A DNA stretch of 64,000 bases, from the NCBI RefSeq assembly GCF_003583765.1, contig NZ_QXQA01000003.1:299496-363495 (forward strand), written 5' to 3'. Under the pieces are notes generated by a model that was not told the DNA's origin, did not search any database, and was given only the letters and a program-made list of their open reading frames with translations. This document shows positions 47,013-56,067 of this stretch, piece after piece. Every line of letters starts with the position of its first letter. Positions within the stretch are counted from its first letter, which is position 1. Source of the stretch: Paenibacillus nanensis (GTDB lineage Bacteria; Bacillota; Bacilli; Paenibacillales; Paenibacillaceae). Position numbers and translations under genes: made by a program.

Positions 47013-47463
47013 GAGTTGTTTCATCTCCGTTTTGAAGCGGATTGTTTTGATCTTGCAGGCTGCCGCTGCCCACGGCATATTGCCGGATATGCTTAATCCT
47101 TGATTCGCCTCTCACCTGGTTTCCATTGCCGATCTGGATGCTCGAAGCTGCGGCTGCGGCCGTTACGCGGATACAGCCGACTCGAATGCAAGGGTTAACG
47201 TTGCTGCGCTTGGTTTGTATCAGCTGGCCCGACTCGTATGCGGGGTCAGACAAGACGGGCACCGGTCTGCTGAAAATGGCGTAGGATTCGAAAAAAACTT
47301 CGCCTGCGGTAAGATGCCCCTCTTCCCTCTGAACGGCAAGCGCGCGAATTCTGCCATCCGTCTCGCCCCGATCCCCAATCTGAACCATCGTTGCGGAAGT
47401 GGCGCCGATAACGCGCAATACGCCGACATGAGAAGTGCGGTTTTCGTTAGGATTCATTGACAT
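47008..47463 (-). CDS. gerPE: Spore germination protein GerPE
   Basis: A 151-residue GerPE-family protein with SHVGVLRVIGATSATMVQIG near the N-terminus, FESYAIFSRPVP in the middle, and SSIQIGNGNQVRGESRIKH at the C-terminal part. GerP proteins sit in the spore coat and permit germinants to reach the inner membrane receptors. The ATG at 47463 (alternatively 47457) lies inside the gerPD end with no strong RBS, implying translational coupling; a longer upstream reading is not supported. It is the last gene of this gerP operon. Confidence 0.9.
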   Translation of the reverse strand: MSMNPNENRTSHVGVLRVIGATSATMVQIGDRGETDGRIRALAVQREEGHLTAGEVFFESYAIFSRPVPVLSDPAYESGQLIQTKRSNVNPCIRVGCIRVTAAAAASSIQIGNGNQVRGESRIKHIRQYAVGSGSLQDQNNPLQNGDETTQ

Positions 47464-47671
47464 TGAGCTCGCCGATCGCTTCTTCGGCTCCTTCCGGTTC
47501 GGGGAATGGAGCGAGCGGTCCGACAATGGTGGATTCGGGGGGCGTGTCGAACATCGAATAAAGGGTCACGCTGTTCGTATCGCCAACCTGCAGCATGGAC
47601 GCGCTGGACACGCCGAGCACTTCGATTTGCCCTACAGCAAGATCGTAGTTGGTAACATGAAATCGGATCAT
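47447..47671 (-). CDS. gerPD: Spore germination protein GerPD
   Basis: A 74-residue GerPD-family protein (MIRFHVTNYDLAVGQIEVLG, then SASMLQVGDTNSVTLYSMFD). It resembles B. subtilis GerPD and has a longer Pro/Glu-rich tail (PFPEPEGAEEAIGELNV). It is 4 bases after gerPC on the minus strand and overlaps gerPE. Coat-localised germinant permeability role by family knowledge. Confidence 0.9.
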   Translation of the reverse strand: MIRFHVTNYDLAVGQIEVLGVSSASMLQVGDTNSVTLYSMFDTPPESTIVGPLAPFPEPEGAEEAIGELNVNES

Positions 47672-47675
47672 GCGA

Positions 47676-48353
47676 TCAGCCTCCGTTTTGACTGGATCCG
47701 TTGGATTTTAAGCGAGTTATATAAGCGTTCATTGCCGTTTCCGCATCCCGTTTGGTCTTGGTGAAGACGCGATCCGCGATGAGGTCGGGAAACGGCATGC
47801 CGGCTCCCGCTTCTTTCTGATGTAAAGTCAAGTAATATTGGATGCGAGTCGGCATCTGCTTCCTGATATCTTCGATGATAATGCGCCGGTGATGCGGATC
47901 GAGAGAAAGCTCCATAGCCTGCTCGCAAGCAAGCAAATAGTGATGCGCATCGTTGTCCAGGAAGCGGTTCAGCCGCCCGAGCACATCTTGATAAGGAACG
48001 CCGGGCGGAGTTATGCCGGGGCTCGCGGCAGGGAAGACGTTTCCTTGGCCGACAGAGAGCTGGCCGACGCTGTCCCCTCCGTTTTGTGCTTCGCCTTCTT
48101 CGGTACCCCCCAAATCGGGAGCGGACATGCCGATATTAAGAGTGCCTTCCAGCTTTTCTACCTTCAACTGATCGAAATTGTACTGCAGGCTCTCGATCGT
48201 GTAGGTCGGCTTCGCCTCCAGCTTTTTGACCTGTTCGCAGAGCTCTTTTACCGTGCATTCCAGCTTTTCGATCAGCTCCTCATGCGCCTTCAGCTTGAGC
48301 TGCACTTCATAAGACCAGGCTTGCCATGGCGATAGCTGATGTTCGTCTTTCAT
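47676..48353 (-). CDS. gerPC: Spore germination protein GerPC
   Basis: A 225-residue GerPC-family protein. Residues 15-65 are a coiled coil (EVQLKLKAHEELIEKLECTV). A low-complexity middle (about 85-125) follows. The C-terminal domain contains IEDIRKQMPTRIQYYL, the family motif. RBS GAGGAGTG precedes the ATG; it lies 38 bases after gerPB. Located in the same mother-cell operon. Confidence 0.9.
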   Translation of the reverse strand: MKDEHQLSPWQAWSYEVQLKLKAHEELIEKLECTVKELCEQVKKLEAKPTYTIESLQYNFDQLKVEKLEGTLNIGMSAPDLGGTEEGEAQNGGDSVGQLSVGQGNVFPAASPGITPPGVPYQDVLGRLNRFLDNDAHHYLLACEQAMELSLDPHHRRIIIEDIRKQMPTRIQYYLTLHQKEAGAGMPFPDLIADRVFTKTKRDAETAMNAYITRLKSNGSSQNGG

Positions 48354-48391
48354 GCAGTCACACTCCTCTTCAAGGACGATCCGGATGGCGG

Positions 48392-48598
48392 CTAAGTAGG
48401 CGGCAAGGGCACCAGAGACAAGGGGTTGTCTCCGGCCCCGCCAAGCTGCGGCGCCGGTTCGGTAAAACCTCCGGTATTGTACAGCTGCGATAAGGATCGA
48501 ATCGCCCCGGCGCTGCCGACTTGAAGCACGGAGCTGTTCGACACGCTGTCTACGCGAAGCTGATGAATCGTAATGGTCTGATGAATGGTTAAGCTCAT
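48392..48598 (-). CDS. gerPB: Spore germination protein GerPB
   Basis: A 68-residue GerPB-family protein (MSLTIHQTITIHQLRVDSV, then SSVLQVGSAGAIRSLSQLYN), with a Pro/Gly-rich tail. The ATG overlaps the stop of gerPA by 4 bases, so it is translationally coupled. Confidence 0.9.
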   Translation of the reverse strand: MSLTIHQTITIHQLRVDSVSNSSVLQVGSAGAIRSLSQLYNTGGFTEPAPQLGGAGDNPLSLVPLPPT

Positions 48599-48828
48599 GC
48601 GATGTTCGCCCCGTTTGGCACGTTCGTGTTGTCCTGCAGGTCCGGATCTAATGAATTCGTCGCGCTGACGGCATTATTCGAGTTCGCCAAGCTGCCGGTC
48701 AAGAATGAGCCTGAGCCCGCATACGTCTTGCTGTTGCTGGAAGGAGACGCCTGCAGGGTATCGCCGAATTGGACGATGGAGCCTGAGCCTACGCTGACTA
48801 CTTTTACAAAACCAACAACCGCTGGCAT
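48595..48828 (-). CDS. gerPA: Spore germination protein GerPA (GerPA/GerPF family)
   Basis: A 77-residue GerPA/GerPF-family protein (MPAVVGFVKVVSVGSGSIVQ, then GSGSFLTGSLANSNNAVSAT and DPDLQDN). First gene of the operon, hence called gerPA; gerPF is the same family, and no second copy exists in this cluster. RBS GGGGAG is about 11 bases upstream, and a sigma-K-type promoter lies 36 bases before the start. Confidence 0.88.
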   Translation of the reverse strand: MPAVVGFVKVVSVGSGSIVQFGDTLQASPSSNSKTYAGSGSFLTGSLANSNNAVSATNSLDPDLQDNTNVPNGANIA

Positions 48829-48863
48829 GTGCGCTTCACTCCCCGTAAAGTTTGTTTCTTCTA

Positions 48864-48890
48864 TACTCTATGCGGCATTCGCCCAGACGT
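48864..48890 (-). promoter_or_regulatory. Sigma-K-type promoter of gerPA-PE
   Basis: On the minus strand, AC then 16 bases then CATAGAGTA, fitting the sigma-K pattern AC-N16/17-CATAnnnTA. B. subtilis gerP is a known sigma-K operon. Confidence 0.6.
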
Positions 48891-48925
48891 TCCTGTTAGG
48901 CAAGTGTCTCTTCGCCTTCGGCCCG

Positions 48926-48934
48926 CATACAATA
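48926..48934 (+). promoter_or_regulatory. Mother-cell type -10 for the Hsp20-like gene
   Basis: CATACAATA on the plus strand, 32 bases before the Hsp20-like start, fits the -10 of sigma-K (CATAnnnTA) or sigma-E. No clear -35 is seen, so this is tentative. Confidence 0.35.
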
Positions 48935-48966
48935 ATGGGAATGACGGAGAGGAGGCGAGTAGGCAC

Positions 48967-49395
48967 ATGGCATCGAATTGGGATGAACTGGAGCGTTGGA
49001 TGGAGGGGCAGCAGCTTCCGAAAGGGTTCGAGGTGCTTCGCGAGCCGGATTGGGTGGAGCGTTTCGTGCGTCGGATGATGACGAAGTCGCTCCCTGAAAT
49101 CGCGGGGAAAATTACAGGCACAGGCGCCGCCGCAACGAAGGAATCTAAGCTGTACCTTACCGTTCTTTATAAGCTTCCGCCCGGCGCTGACCGGGATAAC
49201 GTGCGGCTGTTCGTAAGGGAGGACGCGCTCCGAATCGAAGGTCTGCCAGGGGGAAAGAGCGAAAGCGTGAAGCTGCCGAAGCTTGTGAAGCCGCGGCTAT
49301 GCCATGCGGTCGTCAAAGCCGGAGAGCTGCAAGTTAAGCTGAAAAAGCGGCAGGGGCTCCGCAAGGTGCATGAGCATCTGATCGATTGGGATTAA
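48967..49395 (+). CDS. Hsp20/alpha-crystallin-like protein
   Basis: A 142-residue protein resembling small heat-shock or spore-coat CotM/CotP-type proteins. Residues 55-135 fit an alpha-crystallin domain: LYLTVLYKLPPGADRDNVRLFVREDALRIEGLPG. The terminal A/GxL-type segment is GELQVKLKK. The N-terminal 50 residues (DELERWMEGQQLPKGFEVL) are charged. Divergent from gerP with a possible mother-cell promoter, which suggests a spore-coat role by inference. RBS GAGAGGAGGCG is about 9 bases upstream. Confidence 0.7.
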   Translation: MASNWDELERWMEGQQLPKGFEVLREPDWVERFVRRMMTKSLPEIAGKITGTGAAATKESKLYLTVLYKLPPGADRDNVRLFVREDALRIEGLPGGKSESVKLPKLVKPRLCHAVVKAGELQVKLKKRQGLRKVHEHLIDWD

Positions 49396-49481
49396 CGGCG
49401 CTGGCTGCCGGAAATGTGCGGCGATCCGGGTACAGCGCCCGAATTGTCACGAAATTGACCGGATTTTAGAGGGAATGCTGC

Positions 49482-49510
49482 TGGATAACGGACAAGCCAT
49501 CCCTTATAAT
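49482..49510 (+). promoter_or_regulatory. Sigma-A promoter for two small membrane genes
   Basis: TGGATA, 17 bases, TATAAT, about 43 bases before the TTG start at 49554. Confidence 0.5.
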
Positions 49511-49553
49511 GCTAATTAAGTGTGCATTTTTTGCCGTAAAGGGAGTGTCGAGT

Positions 49554-49754
49554 TTGTCATTAGTGGATGTAAGCAGCGTGGATGCTTCGTTATTTATATT
49601 GGGCGTCATCTTTCTCTTGCTCATATTCGGTTTGCTCAGCATGGGCATCCTCAAAATGTTTCAGCAGCGCTTCAGAACGGGCTGGTTATGCTTCGGAGGC
49701 GCGATCGTCAGCTTTAGCGTCTTTATGTTCGTTTTGAACCGGTGGTATTTATAA
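49554..49754 (+). CDS. Small two-helix membrane protein
   Basis: A 66-residue protein with two hydrophobic helices (ASLFILGVIFLLLIFGLLSM and TGWLCFGGAIVSFSVFMFVL) separated by a short basic loop (KMFQQRFR). Start TTG at 49554 has AAAGGGAG 8-9 bases upstream; an in-frame ATG at 49509 lies in the -10 region and is unlikely. Unknown function. Next gene begins 32 bases later. Confidence 0.65.
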   Translation: MSLVDVSSVDASLFILGVIFLLLIFGLLSMGILKMFQQRFRTGWLCFGGAIVSFSVFMFVLNRWYL

Positions 49755-49786
49755 GAAGCCGCAGATTGTAAACCGGGGGAATCGTT

Positions 49787-50011
49787 TTGTTTTGGACAGT
49801 CATTTGGTTTGTCGTGAACACGTTATTTGTAGCTGCTGCGATCGCGTTTCTATTCATGCATCGGGCAGTTACGCTAGAGAAACAGCAAGGCTCGTCAGCA
49901 GAACGGCTTAAGACGCTTGTTAAGCGCAGAAACGTGACGGCTGTACTAAGCATCCTATTATTTATAGCGATGTGCGCCAGCTTTGTTGTGAATATGAAGA
50001 TTAACGGCTAA
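49787..50011 (+). CDS. Small two-helix membrane protein
   Basis: A 74-residue protein with an N-terminal helix (TVIWFVVNTLFVAAAIAFLF) and a C-terminal helix (AVLSILLFIAMCASFVVNM) around a basic cytosolic loop (EKQQGSSAERLKTLVKRRN). TTG start with CGGGGGA upstream. No known family recognised. It is paired with the preceding small membrane gene and closed by a terminator. Confidence 0.65.
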   Translation: MFWTVIWFVVNTLFVAAAIAFLFMHRAVTLEKQQGSSAERLKTLVKRRNVTAVLSILLFIAMCASFVVNMKING

Positions 50012-50014
50012 AAC

Positions 50015-50043
50015 GAGCTCTCATTGACGGGAGCTTTTTTTTT
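50015..50043 (+). terminator. Terminator of the small membrane gene pair
   Basis: GAGCTCTC pairs with GGGAGCT around a short loop and is followed by nine T residues. Confidence 0.88.
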
Positions 50044-50086
50044 CGGCACAATAAATAGATAGAAATTAGGATTCGGAGGATCGGCT

Positions 50087-50524
50087 ATGCATACAGTGGA
50101 AGAAATCGTTGGGCGAATGTCGAACCGAGGCTTGCGGGTAACGGATCAGAGGAAGACGCTCGCTAAGCTGTTCGCAGATTCGCCGGGGTATTTGTCGCCG
50201 AAGGACGTCTATGAATATATGGGGAGAACCTACTCCGGGCTCAGCTTTGATACGGTTTACCGGAACCTGCGCGTAATGGAGGAGCTTGGCGTGCTGGAGC
50301 AGGTCATGTTCGAGGACGGCGTCAAGTTTAAGCTCCATTGCCGGGAAGAGCATCATCACCATCACTTGATTTGCCTGCAATGCGGACATACGTATCCGAT
50401 CACCTTCTGCCCGATGGACCAGACGGCAGTCCCTGAAGATTTCCGAGTGGTGCGGCATAAATTCGAGGTGTTTGGTTATTGCAAGGATTGCGCGCAGGAC
50501 GAAGCGTCCGCCACGCAAGCATGA
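50087..50524 (+). CDS. zur: Fur family zinc-responsive repressor Zur
   Basis: A 145-residue Fur-family regulator, the same length as B. subtilis Zur. The winged-helix part contains [20 protein letters not shown]. The metal-binding region [14 protein letters not shown] and the C-terminal CKDC form structural zinc Cys pairs, and CPMDQTAV is typical of Zur. PerR-type residues are not suggested. RBS CGGAGGAT precedes the ATG. A probable Zur operator stands 3 kb downstream before znuA, supporting the assignment. Confidence 0.9.
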   Translation: MHTVEEIVGRMSNRGLRVTDQRKTLAKLFADSPGYLSPKDVYEYMGRTYSGLSFDTVYRNLRVMEELGVLEQVMFEDGVKFKLHCREEHHHHHLICLQCGHTYPITFCPMDQTAVPEDFRVVRHKFEVFGYCKDCAQDEASATQA

Positions 50525-50763
50525 GCGAAGGAAGCCGTGCGATGCGGCGAGCGCTGAAAGCGCCGATTCACGTCTATCGCAAGTTCATTTCGCCGCTTAA
50601 GCCGCCGACCTGCCGGTTTTATCCGACTTGCTCCGCTTACGCGCTCGAGGCGATTGAAAGGCATGGCGCCGCAAAGGGAGGCTGGCTGGCCGCCAAACGG
50701 ATTGCGAGATGCCATCCGTTCCACCCTGGCGGCTACGATCCCGTGCCGGAGAAGCTGCCTTGA
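50521..50763 (+). CDS. yidD: Membrane protein insertion efficiency factor YidD
   Basis: An 80-residue YidD ([20 protein letters not shown], then [14 protein letters not shown] and [14 protein letters not shown]). It assists YidC-mediated insertion at the membrane. Its ATG at 50521 overlaps the zur stop by 4 bases. An in-frame ATG at 50542 has a better-spaced GAAGGAAG and aligns with family starts ([12 protein letters not shown]), so either may be used. Confidence 0.93.
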   Translation: MSEGSRAMRRALKAPIHVYRKFISPLKPPTCRFYPTCSAYALEAIERHGAAKGGWLAAKRIARCHPFHPGGYDPVPEKLP

Positions 50764-50789
50764 CAGGAACGGAGCGGTTTCGGTATATT
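50760..50789 (+). promoter_or_regulatory. Sigma-A promoter of metG
   Basis: Perfect TTGACA, 18 bases, TATATT, overlapping the yidD stop codon and ahead of the T-box leader. Confidence 0.75.
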
Positions 50790-50796
50790 TTTACTA

Positions 50797-51107
50797 TATA
50801 TCAATTGCCGAAGAATGGATGAGTACAGCTTGAACTTTCCTTCATCAGAGAGCCGGGCAACACGGTGAAAGCCGGCAAGGGAGGAAGCTGGAAGATGGTC
50901 CGGGAGGCACCGGTTTCGAGCCGAGCGGTCAGCGCGCGGTAAGGGATCGGCGTACGCGTCTGCGTTATAGACGTTAGAACCGCCCTAGTGGCGGCGAATG
51001 AAGCGGCAGCAGCCAATCGACTCCGTCGACGCAGGTTAGGCGATGCCGGAAGTTGGGTGGTACCACGAGGGCTTACGCTCCCGTCCCATGTTGGACGGGA
51101 GTTTTTT
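50797..51107 (+). promoter_or_regulatory. T-box leader riboswitch of metG
   Basis: An untranslated leader of about 310 bases. The T-box sequence TGGGTGGTACCACGAGG is at 51054-51070. A terminator follows: CTCCCGTCC (51078-51086), a 6-base loop, GGACGGGAG (51093-51101), TTTTTT. Methionine specificity is inferred from metG; the specifier codon was not resolved. This lets uncharged tRNA-Met induce MetRS. Confidence 0.9.
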
Positions 51108-51125
51108 GCGTTTTTAAATGAATAG

Positions 51126-53117
<1,992 letters not shown>

Positions 53118-53126
53118 CGAATAAGA

Positions 53127-53171
53127 AGCCGTTCCGTGCCTAATATTTTAGGTATGGAGCGGCTTTTTTTT
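53127..53171 (+). terminator. Terminator after metG
   Basis: AGCCGTTCCGTGCCT pairs imperfectly with AGGTATGGAGCGGCT and is followed by TTTTTTT. Confidence 0.88.
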
Positions 53172-53225
53172 GCCGTATGGCTATTAAGACCCGCAAATAA
53201 TAGGAGCCTCGCATGCAATGGCCTG

Positions 53226-53254
53226 TTGACAGCCTAAGGAACCCGTCATATAAT
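53226..53254 (+). promoter_or_regulatory. Sigma-A promoter of znuACB
   Basis: Perfect TTGACA and TATAAT with 17-base spacing; the Zur box starts 4 bases downstream. Confidence 0.85.
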
Positions 53255-53257
53255 ACT

Positions 53258-53276
53258 AAACGTAATCATAACGATT
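53258..53276 (+). promoter_or_regulatory. Zur operator upstream of znuA
   Basis: AAACGTAATCATAACGATT, a near-palindrome resembling the Zur consensus TCGTAATnATTACGA (about 12 of 14 core positions). It lies just after the -10 and would block transcription when zinc is sufficient. Confidence 0.78.
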
Positions 53277-53300
53277 ACTAAAAAGAGAAACCGGAGAGAA

Positions 53301-54347
53301 ATGATGATGAAACTTGAGTATGGATTGAAGCGTATGCGAATGGCTGCGGCGATCACGGCGCTCATGCTTGCGCTTACGGCATGCGGCGGAGCTAACGACG
53401 GCAATTCGGGGCAGAACGCTGCGAATGCCCCGCAAACAGACAACCCGGCTACAAACAATACGGCTAATGAAGCGGCTGACACTAAGCTTAAAGTTGTGAC
53501 GAGCTTTTATCCTCTTTATTTTATGGCAACGGAAATCGGCGGCGATCATGTAGAAGCCGTCAACCTTATTGCGGCGGGGATAGAGCCGCATGATTGGACG
53601 CCGAAAAGCCGCGATTTGAGCGTAGCCTCGAGCGCGGGGCTTCTACTTTATCACGGGGCCGGGCTGGAGCTTTGGATCGATCAGTTCCAAGAGGGATTGT
53701 CCAAGGACAGCAAGGTCCAGCTGAAGGAAATGAGCGCCGGCATCGAGCTGATCGAAGGCGGCGAAGAAGCAGAAGAACATAGTGGCGAAGAAGGCCATGA
53801 GCATGAGGAAGAGGGGCATGACCATGCGGTCGATCCGCATACTTGGGTAAGTCCGAAATCGGCCATCGTGCTGGCGGAAAACGTCAAAAACAGCTTGACC
53901 GAGGCGGATCCAAGCAACGCGGCCGATTATGAGGCGCGTTACGAAGCGTTGAAGGAGAAGCTGGCCAAGCTTGATCAGGCATACACGGAAGCTCTATCGG
54001 CCGCAAGCCAGAAAAATATGGTCGTCTCTCATCAAGCATTCGGTTATCTGGCGCGCGATTACGGCTTGCATCAAACCGCAATTATGGGATTAAGTCCCGA
54101 TGCCGAGCCGAAAGCGCAGGATTTGCTCGAAATTGCCAAATTCGTCAAAGAGAACGACGTAAAGTACATTTTCTTCGAGGAGCTGGTCTCGGACCGGCTG
54201 GCGAAAACGCTGGCTGACGAAGCGGATGTGGAGACGATGGTGCTGAATCCGCTTGAAGGATTAACGAAGCAGCAGGAAAAAGCGGGAGAGACCTATTTGA
54301 CGCTAATGGAACAAAACTTGCAAAAGTTGATTCAAGCTTTACAATAA
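53301..54347 (+). CDS. znuA: Zinc ABC transporter substrate-binding lipoprotein
   Basis: A 348-residue cluster A-I metal-binding protein. Lipobox LTAC places the lipid-modified Cys at about 28. The mature protein starts with a Asn/Gly-rich linker. A His/Glu-rich loop (EEGHEHEEEGHDHAVDPHTW, about 158-180) is typical for zinc receptors, and the metal ligands are His in EPHDW, DPHTW and SHQAFGY and an acidic residue near the C-terminus. RBS CCGGAGAG precedes ATG 53301. The manganese alternative is less likely given the Zur box and His loop. Confidence 0.93.
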   Translation: MMMKLEYGLKRMRMAAAITALMLALTACGGANDGNSGQNAANAPQTDNPATNNTANEAADTKLKVVTSFYPLYFMATEIGGDHVEAVNLIAAGIEPHDWTPKSRDLSVASSAGLLLYHGAGLELWIDQFQEGLSKDSKVQLKEMSAGIELIEGGEEAEEHSGEEGHEHEEEGHDHAVDPHTWVSPKSAIVLAENVKNSLTEADPSNAADYEARYEALKEKLAKLDQAYTEALSAASQKNMVVSHQAFGYLARDYGLHQTAIMGLSPDAEPKAQDLLEIAKFVKENDVKYIFFEELVSDRLAKTLADEADVETMVLNPLEGLTKQQEKAGETYLTLMEQNLQKLIQALQ

Positions 54348-54372
54348 AGATAATTGACTTATTATTTCATTC

Positions 54373-54396
54373 GGAGCTGATACAGCTCCATTTTTG
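54373..54396 (+). terminator. Intercistronic terminator-like hairpin between znuA and znuC
   Basis: GGAGCTG pairs with CAGCTCC over a 3-base loop and is followed by ATTTTTG. Located inside the operon, 25 bases after the znuA stop. A partial terminator or 3'-end stabiliser is likely. Confidence 0.65.
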
Positions 54397-54416
54397 CTGT
54401 AAGGAGCAGACGGACG

Positions 54417-55241
54417 ATGCAAACAATCCATAATCAAAACGCGGCGGTCGCAAGCTGCCACAACGAAGTGATCAGTGTTAAACATGTATCGTTTGCTTAC
54501 GAGCAGAAGACGGTAATGGAGAACGTAAGCATCGGCGTTAAGGAGCGGGATTTTATCGGGCTTATCGGCGCAAACGGCGCCGGGAAGTCCACGCTGCTGC
54601 GCATGATCGTAGGCTTGCTGAAGCCGACCGCCGGCGAAATCCGCTTATTCGGCCAGCCTGTCGAGTCGTTCAAGGACTGGGACCGAATCGGTTATGTGCC
54701 GCAAAAAAATTCGCTGAACCCGCAGTTCCCCGCTACCGTTAAGGAGGTTGTGCTTTCGGGGCTGTACGGGAACAAGAAGCTGTTCCGGCGAATAAGCAAA
54801 GCGGACCAGACTAAGGCAAACGATGCGCTTGAGGCGATGGGCATCGCCGATCTTAGCGACAAGCGGATCGGCCGGCTATCCGGAGGACAGCAGCAGAGGG
54901 TGTTCCTGGCGAGAGCGCTTATCAATAATCCTTCGCTGCTCATCTTGGATGAACCGACGGTCGGAATCGATGCGGAGACCCAGGAAAGCTTCTTCCATAT
55001 GATCAAGCATATGCATCAGCACCATAATATGACGTTTTTGATGGTGTCTCACGACATGGAGATGATACGCGGCTACCTTGGTCATGAGCCTGCCGCCGTA
55101 TCGGGGAAGCTTAACTTTTATATTCGGCATTCGCATGACACGCAGGACTGTGTGGAAAGCGATCTAGCGCATAGCCTGAAAGGCTTAAGAGAGCAGATGG
55201 AAAGCGGGAGAGAGGTCGTTTCGGTTGGAGATCGTAACTAG
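54417..55241 (+). CDS. znuC: Zinc ABC transporter ATP-binding protein
   Basis: A 274-residue ABC ATPase. Walker A GANGAGKS at 51-58, signature LSGGQQQR, Walker B LLILDEP, and H-loop VSHD. It drives import with ZnuB. RBS AAGGAG is 10 bases before the ATG. It overlaps znuB by 17 bases. Confidence 0.93.
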   Translation: MQTIHNQNAAVASCHNEVISVKHVSFAYEQKTVMENVSIGVKERDFIGLIGANGAGKSTLLRMIVGLLKPTAGEIRLFGQPVESFKDWDRIGYVPQKNSLNPQFPATVKEVVLSGLYGNKKLFRRISKADQTKANDALEAMGIADLSDKRIGRLSGGQQQRVFLARALINNPSLLILDEPTVGIDAETQESFFHMIKHMHQHHNMTFLMVSHDMEMIRGYLGHEPAAVSGKLNFYIRHSHDTQDCVESDLAHSLKGLREQMESGREVVSVGDRN

Positions 55242-56031
55242 CGAGTTTTTTCAAAGGGCCCTTATAGGCGGCCTTCTCATCGGAGTGACTGCGCCGCTCA
55301 TGGGATTTTTTCTCGTCCTGCGCCGGTTATCGATGATCGGCGATACGCTGTCGCATGTCGCGATAGCGGGCGTGGCGCTCGGTTTTTTGACAGGCGTATA
55401 TCCGATCGCGATGGGACTTGTGTTCGCCATCGCGGCTTCTTTCGCGATAGAGAAGCTCCGCAAGGCTTATAAAACCTACGCGGAGCTGTCGCTTGCGATT
55501 ATGATGGCGGGCGGCATCGGCCTGGCGTCGATCCTATTTACTTCGGGAGAAAGCATGATGGATGTCAACAGCTATCTGTTCGGCAGCATTTACACGCTTA
55601 GCAACGGCGATTTGCTGACGATTGGAGGCGTGACGGCGGTTGTGCTTATCGTCATTGCCGTTCAATCGAAGGAGCTGTTCCTGCTCACGTTCGATGAGGA
55701 CGCGGCAGCGGTAAGCGGCTTGCCCGTCCGATTCTATAATGTTATGATAAGCGTGCTTACGGCGCTCGTCATCAGCGTCGCAATCAAAATTGTTGGCGCG
55801 CTGCTTGTGTCGGCTTTGCTCACGATACCGGCCGCTTGCAGCCTCATTATTGCGCGCAGCTTCAAACAAAGCATCGTGACCGTCATTCTCATCGGAGAGC
55901 TTGCGGTGCTTGCCGGATTGATGATTGCCGGGATATGGAATCTCGCTCCGGGTGGAACCATCGTCCTGCTTCTCATTGCCGTCCTGCTGCTTTTGCTTTT
56001 GCTGCGGCGTGGACTGCGGCTTGGCGGATAA
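55225..56031 (+). CDS. znuB: Zinc ABC transporter permease
   Basis: A 268-residue integral membrane permease of the ABC-3 family with about eight hydrophobic segments. Family motif DTLSHVAIAGVALG is near residues 38-51. TTG start with GGGAGAGAGG upstream, inside znuC. It completes the znuACB importer. ccdA follows 36 bases later, so readthrough may carry expression on. Confidence 0.93.
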   Translation: MEIVTSEFFQRALIGGLLIGVTAPLMGFFLVLRRLSMIGDTLSHVAIAGVALGFLTGVYPIAMGLVFAIAASFAIEKLRKAYKTYAELSLAIMMAGGIGLASILFTSGESMMDVNSYLFGSIYTLSNGDLLTIGGVTAVVLIVIAVQSKELFLLTFDEDAAAVSGLPVRFYNVMISVLTALVISVAIKIVGALLVSALLTIPAACSLIIARSFKQSIVTVILIGELAVLAGLMIAGIWNLAPGGTIVLLLIAVLLLLLLLRRGLRLGG

Positions 56032-56067
56032 GAGTTAAGTGTTCGGCTGTAGAAAGGAGTTATTCGT

